17,402 bases of DNA from JACCTH01 sp050741915 (lineage in GTDB: Bacteria; Actinomycetota; Acidimicrobiia; Spongiisociales; ZC4RG35), in the NCBI GenBank assembly GCA_050741915.1, contig JBOGEX010000022.1:1-17402 (forward strand). The letters are read 5' to 3'. Positions 1 through 6,306 of this stretch are shown piece by piece (position 1 is the first letter of the stretch; each line of letters starts with the position of its first letter). The notes below the pieces were generated by a model. The model saw only the letters and a list, made by a program, of their open reading frames with translations. It was not told the DNA's origin and searched no databases. Made by a program: the position numbers and the translations under genes.

Positions 1-717
1 GCTGCGTTGGAGGGCAACAGCGCCGCTGCCAAGCGGTATGTCCGTTTATGGCGGAACCTGGCTGAGATCTATTTGCATAGCCTGCGAGCCGAGCGACCGG
101 ACTTAGTAGTCGAAAGTCAAGGACAGATCTGGCTGATCGACGTGAAGGGGATGGGTTCGCCCGGATCAAGCCTCATATGGGAAGCCGCGGCCCTTGAAGC
201 GCCGTTCTCAAGTTGGGTCGCTCGTACCCCCGACGTCGGGACCGCTGTCTGTTCGCTGCTACTTCAGCGTGTCAGGGAGTCGCTTCCCGACTTTGAACCG
301 GTGGAACTTGGCGAGCACGGGTTGCCTCACTGGGATCTCTCCGGGGAGGAGGTTCGCCTGTTCACCCGAAACGTGCTGGCCTCGTTGGCTTCCGCGGAGT
401 TGCCACTCGAGCGTATCCGAGCCGTGTTCGAGCTGAACGTGACCGAGCTCGGCGAGCTTTTCGGAGTCACACGTCAGGCCGCGCGACAGTGGCTCGACGA
501 CGACGTGCCCGCCAACCGAAAAGCCAAAGTTGCCACGGTTGTCCAGATCGCCGAGCTACTCCAGCACAAACTCCGCTCGGGGGTTGTGGCCGGAGTCGCA
601 CGCAAACCGGCTGACGCCTATGAAGGCTTGTCGGCCCTCGAGATGATCAAGCGCGATCGTCACGAAGAGCTCTTGGAATCAATTCGCCGGGCTTTCGACT
701 GGGCTGTGCCAGCCTGA
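1..717 (+). CDS. Xre/MbcA-type antitoxin of a RES-Xre module, 5' end open at window edge
   Basis: This is the likely antitoxin of the RES toxin that follows 11 bases downstream. The frame is open to the window edge; the first possible start is TTG at 7, giving 236 residues. Numbered from that TTG, residues 135-180 form a helix-turn-helix (TELGELFGVTRQAARQWL), and residues 190-236 resemble the Xre/MbcA/ParS toxin-binding tail (GLSALEMI ... ESIRRAFDW). Known family antitoxins bind the RES protein with this tail and repress their own promoter with the HTH. At 236 or more residues it is longer than the usual 130-170. The N-terminal 110 residues do not match anything I recognise and could be an extra domain or a fusion. 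The toxin-antitoxin pairing rests on order, spacing and the clear RES domain next door. The true start may lie upstream of the window. Confidence 0.75.
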   Translation, partial: AALEGNSAAAKRYVRLWRNLAEIYLHSLRAERPDLVVESQGQIWLIDVKGMGSPGSSLIWEAAALEAPFSSWVARTPDVGTAVCSLLLQRVRESLPDFEPVELGEHGLPHWDLSGEEVRLFTRNVLASLASAELPLERIRAVFELNVTELGELFGVTRQAARQWLDDDVPANRKAKVATVVQIAELLQHKLRSGVVAGVARKPADAYEGLSALEMIKRDRHEELLESIRRAFDWAVPA

Positions 718-728
718 ACTTCCGCCAT

Positions 729-1241
729 GTGACAAGAGGCGGCCGCCACTACCGGGTTGCTGAGCGGGAATGGAAGAAGCCTCTAGACGGACGTCCCGGG
801 GTTGCGAGCGGTGGTCGATGGAACTCGCCTGGCTCGTTTCCGGTCGTTTACTTCAATTCGACCAAGGCATTGGCCAGGAGGTTCGTGGCACACAAACTCC
901 GCGGTCAGCCCTTTGGTCCGGAGCTGCTCGATCCCCGGATCGGACCCGTGCTGGTGCACGCAAACCTACCTCGTGAGCCTTACGTCGACATAGTGACCGA
1001 GAGCGGCTGCAAAGCAGCGGGACTTCCCCGTTCATACCCCCGCGATAGTGCGGGGTCTGTGGTGGCACACGAGGCCTGTTGGCCGGTGGGCCAGGCAGCT
1101 TGGGACGCCGGCGAACGAGGAATCGCTGGTCGAAGTGCAACCGACGGAGCGACCTTGTCGGATGAGGAGTTGGCTTGGTTTCAAAGGAACGGAGCCCTCA
1201 GAGCGGCCGAGATCGAACCCTTCGACAAATGGTTCTTCTAG
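729..1241 (+). CDS. RES-domain toxin (NAD+-degrading family)
   Basis: The 170-residue RES-domain protein is the predicted toxin of the first module. RES toxins such as MbcT and ParT degrade or transfer from NAD+ or attack related substrates in the cytoplasm; which reaction applies here is not shown by sequence. Visible family marks are HYRV at residues 7-10, GGRWN with the conserved Arg30, VVYFN with Tyr41, and GIAGRSA with Ser136. The acidic residue usual in the helix after the tyrosine is not obvious (the segment reads KALARRFV), so activity could be altered. The start is GTG at 729; an ATG two bases earlier (727) is followed at once by TGA. It lies 11 bases after the antitoxin stop, in the usual antitoxin-toxin order. 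Confidence 0.82.
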   Translation: MTRGGRHYRVAEREWKKPLDGRPGVASGGRWNSPGSFPVVYFNSTKALARRFVAHKLRGQPFGPELLDPRIGPVLVHANLPREPYVDIVTESGCKAAGLPRSYPRDSAGSVVAHEACWPVGQAAWDAGERGIAGRSATDGATLSDEELAWFQRNGALRAAEIEPFDKWFF

Positions 1242-1297
1242 CCATCCGGGAGGCAACCAACACGACCAGGTCGTCGGAGGGTCCGCCGTGCCGTCCC

Positions 1298-1598
1298 GAC
1301 CCTTTGACATAAGCTGGAAGGAGTCGCGACCATATGCCGGTCAAAATGAAGGCTGAGAAGGCTGGTCGAGCTCCATCCAGTCCACGTCCTGGCAGGTCAT
1401 GAAGTGGACGACGGCCCTGGTGACCATGGCGCTTCTTGACGTGAATGGTTTCTCCGCTACTCGCCTGTCGAACTCGACAAGTACATCAGCCGGGAAGGCG
1501 AGGGAGACCCTTCGAAGACCTCGCTTCAGGTAATAGTCAACGCGCACTGGGATCAAACCTACCCAGAATCCTGTCGCCCGTGTTGGTTGGGTTTCGCG
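1298..1598. repeat. RHH repeat unit A
   Basis: First of five related units. The left side carries GACCCTTTGACATA (1298-1311), whose first 12 bases recur exactly at 10181-10192. The right side carries TTTCGCG (1592-1598), 45 bases upstream of the GTG start of its minus-strand RHH frame. Units are recognised by the protein they encode and by these flanks; DNA identity between copies is modest, so they are old duplications or repeated acquisitions of a family rather than recent copies. Exact borders are not known. Confidence 0.5.
1341..1547 (-). CDS. Ribbon-helix-helix protein, copy A
   Basis: This 68-residue protein has an RHH (Arc/MetJ/CopG) core: a beta-strand-like segment RRVSLAFP, then LVEFDRRVAEKPFTSRSAMV and a second helix TRAVVHFM. 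Before the core stands DYYLKRGLR, a signature shared with copies B, C and D at 2252, 3221 and 9001. I chose GTG at 1547 because it aligns the N-terminus with copy D; TTG at 1556 would add three residues. No convincing ribosome binding site is seen. RHH proteins usually act as DNA-binding antitoxins or repressors, but no toxin lies beside it on this strand. The frame is open from end to end, unlike B and C. Confidence 0.6.
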   Translation of the reverse strand: MRVDYYLKRGLRRVSLAFPADVLVEFDRRVAEKPFTSRSAMVTRAVVHFMTCQDVDWMELDQPSQPSF

Positions 1599-1785
1599 CC
1601 TTCAGGTCCATAGAACGCCGTTACTGACCCCAATGGAATCCGACTCTCGCGCTTTTGCCGCTTAAGCCTCCGCCTTTCTTGGACAAGGTCGGTGATCGTG
1701 ATATGTCGGACAACATCGTGGGCCTTCATCCCGTCACACCCGTGCTGTACGTTCACCTCATGAACTAGCGATTGCCGTCGCTTGA

Positions 1786-2013
1786 CTTGATCCACGAGTC
1801 GTTGCCTTTTGGCCAGGTCGGTTCCCGGCGCTGGAGCTTCAGCACCTCCGGACCTATTTATCAGCTGAAGAGCGCATTACTCGCCTTGTCATGGCCGACA
1901 CCTATGCCGAGCTGTTGGCCAAAGGGCGAGACCTGATTCGGTCAAAGGCCCGTAGTCTCAAAGTTGCAATGGTGCTGCTCGCTGGAGCGGCGGTATTGCA
2001 TGTCTTTGGATAG
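1786..2013 (+). pseudogene. C-terminal remnant of a membrane-associated protein
   Basis: The frame is open from 1786 to TAG at 2013 but has no ATG before 1891. Its end, after MADTYAELLAKGRDLIRS, reads SLKVAMVLLAGAAVLHVFG, a basic stretch followed by one short hydrophobic segment like a C-terminal membrane anchor. An upstream N-terminal part seems lost. The next small gene starts nine bases after its stop, so the two probably belonged to one operon. Use of ATG 1891 would give a 40-residue tail-anchored peptide. I do not recognise the family. The stretch from 1599 to 1785 before it shows no gene I can support. Confidence 0.4.
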
Positions 2014-2022
2014 GAACCTCCG

Positions 2023-2184
2023 ATGCCCGACAAACCATTGCCTCCAGAGTCAAAACCGGTGCCACCGCCGGCACCGCCTCCTCGCCCAGACCCTCGGCTC
2101 ATCACCCATTTAGAACGGGGCGGCGAGCCACCCGGGACCAAACGGAAGCCAGCCGAGGATCGCAACCGTCGGACTTCGCGATAG
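2023..2184 (+). CDS. Proline-rich microprotein, function unknown
   Basis: This 53-residue frame starts with ATG preceded by AGGA (2012-2015) at a good distance. Residues 3-23 are about half proline (PESKPVPPPAPPPRPDPRL), followed by ITHLERGGEPP and a basic tail KRKPAEDRNRRTSR. Small proline-rich proteins of this layout occur in actinobacterial accessory regions; I know no function. It follows the hydrophobic-tailed remnant by nine bases, which suggests co-transcription. Confidence 0.5.
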   Translation: MPDKPLPPESKPVPPPAPPPRPDPRLITHLERGGEPPGTKRKPAEDRNRRTSR

Positions 2185-2218
2185 GTCCCAAAGGTCCTAC
2201 CGGCCCGGAATCGCCTAA

Positions 2219-2544
2219 GCCCTTGACATAGGCGCGGTGAGCGGGCGGATATCAGTCGCGTTCGTGCGCCGGCTTGTCAGGTCCGCTCCAGTCGGCGTCG
2301 GGGCAGACAAGGAAGTGACGCATCGCTCTGGCCACCATCATCGACCTGGACCGGGAGGGCCTTTGACGGACCCGGTCGTCGAACGCCACGATTAGATCGA
2401 CTGGAATTGCAGCGTTCGTTGACCGCAAACCCCGCCGTAGGTAGTAGAGAGAGCTGCTCTCTCGTTGATTTCGATTCGGATCGGTTTCGATGGAAGGATC
2501 CCACGTCCCTGCGTTGCCTTTGGCCAGACCCTTGGTTTTTCGCG
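2219..2544. repeat. RHH repeat unit B
   Basis: Second unit. The left flank is CCCTTGACATA (2220-2230), matching unit A apart from one missing T. The right flank is TTTCGCG at 2538-2544. The distance from the first residue of YYL to TTTCGCG is 92 bases against 57-59 in A, C and D, so about 34 bases seem to have been added. That interval contains a perfect palindrome, GAGAGAGC-T-GCTCTCTC (2447-2463), directly next to the RHH coding part. Confidence 0.45.
2252..2446 (-). pseudogene. Ribbon-helix-helix copy B, start lost
   Basis: Read on the minus strand from 2446, the frame gives YYLRRGLRSTNAAIPVDLIV, then AFDDRVRQRPSRSRSMMVAR and AMRHFLVCPDADW, ending at TGA (2254-2252). It aligns residue by residue with copies A, D and E. 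Upstream in frame there is no ATG, GTG or TTG before an in-frame stop near 2560, so it cannot start in the normal way. The 17-base palindrome at 2447-2463 sits exactly where the start region should be and probably displaced it. Confidence 0.55.
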
Positions 2545-2655
2545 ATCTCCTTACCTTCGATCAAGGCAAAACCCCGTTTGACGGCGGATCATGAGTGGGC
2601 GGTCACGAGATGTGGTCCGTCGGATTTGTCAGTGGAGCGCCGTACTTTGGACTCC

Positions 2656-2913
2656 GTGCCCAGGATCAGTCAGTTCTACGGAATCACGATCCTGATGTTC
2701 TTCGGCGACCATGATCCCCCACCCTTCCACGCTCGTTACGCAGGTCATAACGCCAAGTACCGACTCGATGGCGAGCTGCTAGACGGGTCTCTGCCCCGTC
2801 GGGCCCATCGACTCGTTCGGGAGTGGGCTCACCTGCGGTCGTAGGAGCTGCTGTTGTGTTGGGACCGGGCTCTTCGACACGAGGACCCCGGTAGCATTCA
2901 ACCCCGGGAGTAA
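2656..2913 (+). pseudogene. DUF4160 protein interrupted by an amber codon
   Basis: The start GTG at 2656 gives VPRISQFYGITILMFFGDHD, the typical DUF4160 opening (MPxIxxFYGI ... DHxPPHFH), followed by PPPFHARYAGHNAKYRL, then GELLDGSLPRRAHRLVREWA. TAG at 2842-2844 stops it at 62 residues. After the TAG, the same frame continues as ELLLCWDRALRHEDPGSIQP to TAA at 2911-2913. That is the expected C-terminus, and the total of 85 codons equals the usual family length. So this is a single nonsense change rather than a short protein. DUF4160 is commonly found next to DUF2442, as here (gap of 4 bases). The pair has been discussed as toxin-antitoxin-like, but its activity is not established. Confidence 0.75.
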
Positions 2914-2917
2914 TTCC

Positions 2918-3178
2918 GTGGTCGATGTCACACACGTTCAGGTAATCAGGAACAGGGTTGTGATGCTGCGTTTTTCAGACGGGACGGAGCGCGAGGTTGA
3001 TCTGACTCCCTTTCTGTGGGGCCCGGCCTTCGAGGAGATCGCCAGGGATGAGCGACTGTTTCAAGCCGTGAGCGTGGATCCAGAGACAGGAACCCTTTCG
3101 TGGCCGAACGGGGCTGACCTTGACCCCGACGTATTGCATGGCGATTTCGAACCATCGCCAAGCGCCCGAGCCAGGTAG
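2918..3178 (+). CDS. DUF2442 protein
   Basis: An 86-residue DUF2442 protein starting with GTG four bases after the TAA that ends the DUF4160 frame. Family marks are the strand-rich N-terminus (VVMLRFSDGTEREVDLTPFL), GPAFEEIARDERLFQAVSVD, and the characteristic TLSWPNGADLDPDVLHGDF. DUF2442 proteins are small, soluble and usually encoded beside DUF4160; the molecular role is unknown. This member is intact while its partner carries a stop codon. If the pair were a strict toxin-antitoxin unit, this would be the surviving half. Confidence 0.82.
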   Translation: MVDVTHVQVIRNRVVMLRFSDGTEREVDLTPFLWGPAFEEIARDERLFQAVSVDPETGTLSWPNGADLDPDVLHGDFEPSPSARAR

Positions 3179-3220
3179 CCAGAACTCCCCTCGGTCGTAC
3201 CTAGATGCCACCCCCCTTGT

Positions 3221-3407
3221 TTAGGCAGGAAGGAGACGTACGCCAGCGCACTCGAGGAAGTGGCGAATCGCCTCCATAATGACTGAGTTGCGGGATCGAA
3301 ATCGGATCTCAGCCACTCGGCGGTCGAAGGCGAACGACGTCCTTCGCGGGAAGATATGTCACAACGCGGCGTAAGCCTCGAGCCAAGTAATCATCCGTAG
3401 AGGTCAC
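3221..3407 (-). pseudogene. Ribbon-helix-helix copy C, frameshifted
   Basis: From GTG at 3407 the frame reads VTSTDDYLARGLRRVV, aligned with copy D (MATSDYYLGRGLRQ), then TYLPAKDVV. One extra base follows near 3333-3337, after which the family sequence resumes in another frame as AFDRRVAEIRFRSRNSVIME and AIRHFLECAG, ending at TAA 3223-3221. Without the shift the product would have normal length. The shift is not in a long homopolymer. Confidence 0.6.
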
Positions 3408-3472
3408 GAGGGCCAACCTACGAGCACTCTCGGTTGAAGTGCAGATCAGGTTTCGCGATTTTCGCCGATCAG
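3221..3472. repeat. RHH repeat unit C
   Basis: Third unit, from the TAA of the RHH frame (3221-3223) to the right flank at 3451-3472. The flank begins TTTCGCG and ends CCGATCAG, and matches unit D (9252-9273) at 19 of 22 positions, 44 bases upstream of the RHH start in C and 42 in D. No GACCCTTTGACA motif is present on the left side. Confidence 0.5.
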
Positions 3473-3540
3473 TCCGAGATTCCGATACAAAGTAGTGCGT
3501 ACGAGCCGACATGCAGCTGACCCGGGAACTCCGACAGCCC

Positions 3541-3957
3541 TCATAACGACCCTCTCGGGGCAAGCCACTCCGTCGCTTGCCGTGTTACCGCGGCAATTCG
3601 ATCGAAGTCTTCGTCGTAGTGCCACAGCACGGCCTCGGCCACCTCGGCCGAGGCAGCGATGATCAGGTCAGGGATCTTCACACTGCGGTGATGAAGGGCG
3701 GCTTGCTTGGCCAAACGGCTCTGTACCTCTAATGCCCTTTCGAACTCCGTGTCCCCGCACGGAAATTGGTGGAGAGACAGGAGCTCGGCCGCCAGCGCGT
3801 CATAGTCTTTGGACGAGCGAGCGCTGAGGAGTATCTCCAGTCGCGCCTGTGCGCAGGTCCCGATGGCGTCAGCTGCCAGCCGCGTTTCCCAGGTCTCGGC
3901 AACCGAAGCTTCCTGAGATCGATGCCAAGCACTGGTGTCCGCAAGGTAAAGCGTCAA
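3541..3957 (-). CDS. vapC: VapC-type PIN-domain ribonuclease toxin
   Basis: A 138-residue PIN-domain protein, predicted to be a Mg2+-dependent RNase toxin acting in the cytoplasm. The acidic catalytic residues are visible: Asp7 in LYLADTSAW, Glu41 in ARLEILLSA, Asp97 in KIPDLIIAA, and the Asp115-Asp117 cluster in WHYDEDFDRIA. Length and order are normal for VapC. The start is TTG at 3957, overlapping the TGA of vapB, which points to translational coupling; no better start exists. Its C-terminal segment (AVLWHYDEDFDRIAAVT) resembles the PIN remnant at 12934-13029. It lies in the opposite orientation to the neighbouring plus-strand modules. Confidence 0.88.
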   Translation of the reverse strand: MTLYLADTSAWHRSQEASVAETWETRLAADAIGTCAQARLEILLSARSSKDYDALAAELLSLHQFPCGDTEFERALEVQSRLAKQAALHHRSVKIPDLIIAASAEVAEAVLWHYDEDFDRIAAVTRQATEWLAPRGSL

Positions 3958-4166
3958 GGCTCCGACTGGCGACTTGCTTGCAGGATCGAGTCACCGCGAT
4001 CAATCCCTTCACCAGAGCGAATTCGATTGGCGAGGCGCTTTCTCAAATCGGCGCGGAGAATTTCGTTGAACGCCGTTTCGATCGTGTCTTTGACCCCCGA
4101 GGTTCGAAGGACTCGTTGCACTCGCCTCAAGAGGTGGTCATCAAGTTCGACTGAAGTGCGCCGCAT
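3954..4166 (-). CDS. vapB: VapB-type ribbon-helix-helix antitoxin
   Basis: A 70-residue antitoxin. The N-terminus MRRTSVELDDHLLRRVQRVL is a VapB-like RHH DNA-binding half, followed by SGVKDTIETAFNEILRADLR (second helix) and a charged C-terminal tail that should wrap the PIN toxin. It is upstream of vapC, with stop and start overlapping. It differs clearly from the five RHH copies A-E and lacks their DYYLxRGLR signature. It probably represses its own promoter just upstream. Confidence 0.85.
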   Translation of the reverse strand: MRRTSVELDDHLLRRVQRVLRTSGVKDTIETAFNEILRADLRKRLANRIRSGEGIDRGDSILQASRQSEP

Positions 4167-4533
4167 TCTGGGGGCTCAGTATATACGGCTGTGGCTGACC
4201 GATGCATATAGTTGAGTTTCCAGACTATGCCGAGATTCTCGCGTATTGACATAGAACAGTCGCGATGCCTCGCAAAGCCATGACGTTGGATCCGTCGGGA
4301 ACGAGCGCCCACCTTGGAAAGCGTTGGTCCGACTTCTGGCTCCAAGTTCGCAATGAGTTGCTATGACCAGATCCGATAGGTGATTCAAGCACCCAACGAA
4401 GCCGAGCCAGGGATCCTCGGAGGGCCGCCGAACGAGGCATCCACGACCGCACGGAGAGGAAGAAGTACGTAGTCTTCTCGGTCGTCATCTGGTTGATGTC
4501 ACACCCAGGGTCCTGAGGCCGGAGGGAACGACG
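4167..4533. other. Intergenic region between vapB and the protease operon, with likely divergent promoters
   Basis: No gene is supported here. Next to vapB there is a minus-strand TATACT (4183-4178) ending 11 bases before the ATG, inside the perfect palindrome GTATATAC (4179-4186); ATGCAT follows at 4202-4207. These are plausible vapBC promoter and operator elements with a very short leader. On the plus strand TTGACATA (4246-4253) repeats the octamer found beside units A and B, but I see no good -10 box after it. GGAGGG at 4521-4526 is the ribosome binding site of the protease gene. Confidence 0.35.
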
Positions 4534-6306
4534 ATGAAGGTTCAAGTACCCGTAATCGTGAAGGACCCAGAGGTGTCGCGTCATAAAGGTGTTCACCCGA
4601 CGGAACCGGTCGAGATCGACACCGAGGATCGGTACCTCGATGGACCTATCTCCCCCCGGGTTGCGGTTCTTGACTTCGAGCCAAAATCGGGCCAGTTGGC
4701 ACCCGGGGTCAAGTTTCTGCCACCCGCCCGGCTCGAAGACGCCGGCTCCTACCAGATTGACGAACCCGTGACCACGGGCGGCCAGGTGAGCCGGGAAGCC
4801 GGAGCAGTGAGTCTGTTTGGCGCGATCCACAAGACCATCAAACTGTTCGAGGAAGAGGACGCTCTGGGCCGGCCGATCGCATGGGGCTTTGACTCTCCTC
4901 AGCTGCTCGCCATCCCCAGAGCCGGCGATCTCGCCAACGCCTTCTATGAAAGAGCGTCACACAGCGTGCAGTTCTTCTCCTTTGACACCGAGGGAACCAC
5001 TGTCTTCACCGGTCATTCCCAGGACATCGTTGCCCACGAGACGGCCCACGCCATCTTCGATGGTGTTGCGCCCGACCTATACGACGCGCTGACCCCGCAG
5101 TCGCTCGCGATCCACGAGTCAGTCGCCGATCTCACCGCCGTGCTCTGCGCGTTGAGAAGCGAGGAGCTGGTTCGAGGCGTCGTGGAGGGCGGCGGAACTA
5201 TCTATGACTCCAACGTCTTCAGTGGCATCGCCGAGCAATTCGCCGGTGCCCTCGACAACCAGCGCGACTATCTCCGCAACCTCAACAACACAAAGTCCCT
5301 CCAGACCAAGGCTTCAGCGTCGGATCGCGTCGACCGCCGAGATCCTCACGACCTCAGTCAGGTGCTCTCGGGGGCGCTCTACCAGGTGCTAATCCACATC
5401 TTCGAAGAACTCCAAGGTGAATATCACACCAAGGACACTGCCTCACAGGAGATCGTCGAATCGGAGGAGGCGGATTACTCCGTCGCACAGGCCCGTCAAT
5501 ACGCACCCGACAAAAGCGCCGGCCCTACGCCGGCTATCAAAGCTCTCTGGGTGGCCGGTCAGCGGTTCAAGCGAACCCTCTATCGAGGGCTCGACTACCT
5601 ACCGCCAGGCGACGTCACTTTCGCTGACCTGGGACGAACCGTTCTCGCCGCCGACAAGGCCAGTCACCCAGGCAGCAGTCGGCAACGAGAGCACTTAGTC
5701 AAAGAATTCCTGGCCCGCGGCATCGTCTCTTCCGCCACCGAGCTAGACGCTCCCACCAACTTCGAGCATCCGTCGATGAAGAAGGTCGACCTCGACGATC
5801 TGATCAACAGCAATTACATCGCGTACTCGTTTGTGAACGACAACCGCCAGCTGCTCAACATTCCATCCGACGTCACCTTCGAAGTGCGACCGCGATTGTC
5901 CGTGACCCGCAGCTACTGGCATCGCGATGGCAAGCAGCTGGTGAGTGAAGTCCTCCTCAAGGTCCGCTGGACCGAGACTGAACTAGGAAACGTGGCCGGA
6001 CTACCCCGCAAACGCCGGATCGACCGGGGGACAACGCTAGCAATTGAGGTCCCCCCAGCTGGGTCGAAGACAGCGCCCCTTATCAGGACTGTCGTGACGA
6101 CCGGTCGGTCCGATGAGTCGAAGAGAGACAGGACCGAGTTTCTCAAGCTGCTGGTCGATGCTGAGGTATTGCGTCTCGGTGATGAGGCGGTCGGACCCAC
6201 CGGCAAGCTCTTGCGAGGAGCGGTGCGGGGCGACGTGCGAGATGGGGCTTTGAAGATCTCTGGAACGAATCGATTCTTGCACGTGACAGGGGAACCGCGG
6301 CGATGA
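4534..6306 (+). CDS. Thermolysin-like (gluzincin) zinc metalloprotease, cytoplasmic
   Basis: This 590-residue protein is the first gene of a three-gene operon. The zinc site is HETAH (His168, Glu169, His172), with Glu195 and Asp199 in HESVADL as the downstream glutamate ligand motif (HExxH, 22 residues, ExxxD), as in the M4/M36 type. PHDLSQVLSGALYQVL (from His272) is at the place of the transition-state histidine helix of thermolysin. There is no signal peptide and no propeptide I can recognise, so it probably works inside the cell, which is unusual for this fold. The C-terminal 200 residues look like a separate beta-rich region of unknown role. ATG at 4534 follows GGAGGG by seven bases. The next gene overlaps it by ATGA. 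Family is seen from motifs; substrate and role are unknown. Confidence 0.75.
   Translation: MKVQVPVIVKDPEVSRHKGVHPTEPVEIDTEDRYLDGPISPRVAVLDFEPKSGQLAPGVKFLPPARLEDAGSYQIDEPVTTGGQVSREAGAVSLFGAIHKTIKLFEEEDALGRPIAWGFDSPQLLAIPRAGDLANAFYERASHSVQFFSFDTEGTTVFTGHSQDIVAHETAHAIFDGVAPDLYDALTPQSLAIHESVADLTAVLCALRSEELVRGVVEGGGTIYDSNVFSGIAEQFAGALDNQRDYLRNLNNTKSLQTKASASDRVDRRDPHDLSQVLSGALYQVLIHIFEELQGEYHTKDTASQEIVESEEADYSVAQARQYAPDKSAGPTPAIKALWVAGQRFKRTLYRGLDYLPPGDVTFADLGRTVLAADKASHPGSSRQREHLVKEFLARGIVSSATELDAPTNFEHPSMKKVDLDDLINSNYIAYSFVNDNRQLLNIPSDVTFEVRPRLSVTRSYWHRDGKQLVSEVLLKVRWTETELGNVAGLPRKRRIDRGTTLAIEVPPAGSKTAPLIRTVVTTGRSDESKRDRTEFLKLLVDAEVLRLGDEAVGPTGKLLRGAVRGDVRDGALKISGTNRFLHVTGEPRR

Noticed and set aside
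1559..1795. 78-codon minus-strand frame between units A and B
   Set aside because: No recognisable pattern, and it overlaps the right flank of unit A; probably chance.
2407..2655. N-terminal extension of the DUF4160 gene
   Set aside because: DUF4160 proteins start at the residues encoded at 2656; the upstream part has no similarity and overlaps the end of unit B.
3217..3230. GTTTAGGC near 3219 as an attC core site
   Set aside because: It does not fit GTTRRRY exactly, has no inverse partner, and the same place in other units has nothing similar.
3333..3337. Programmed frameshifting in RHH copy C
   Set aside because: No slippery heptamer or downstream structure is visible, and the other copies are damaged in different ways, so decay is simpler.
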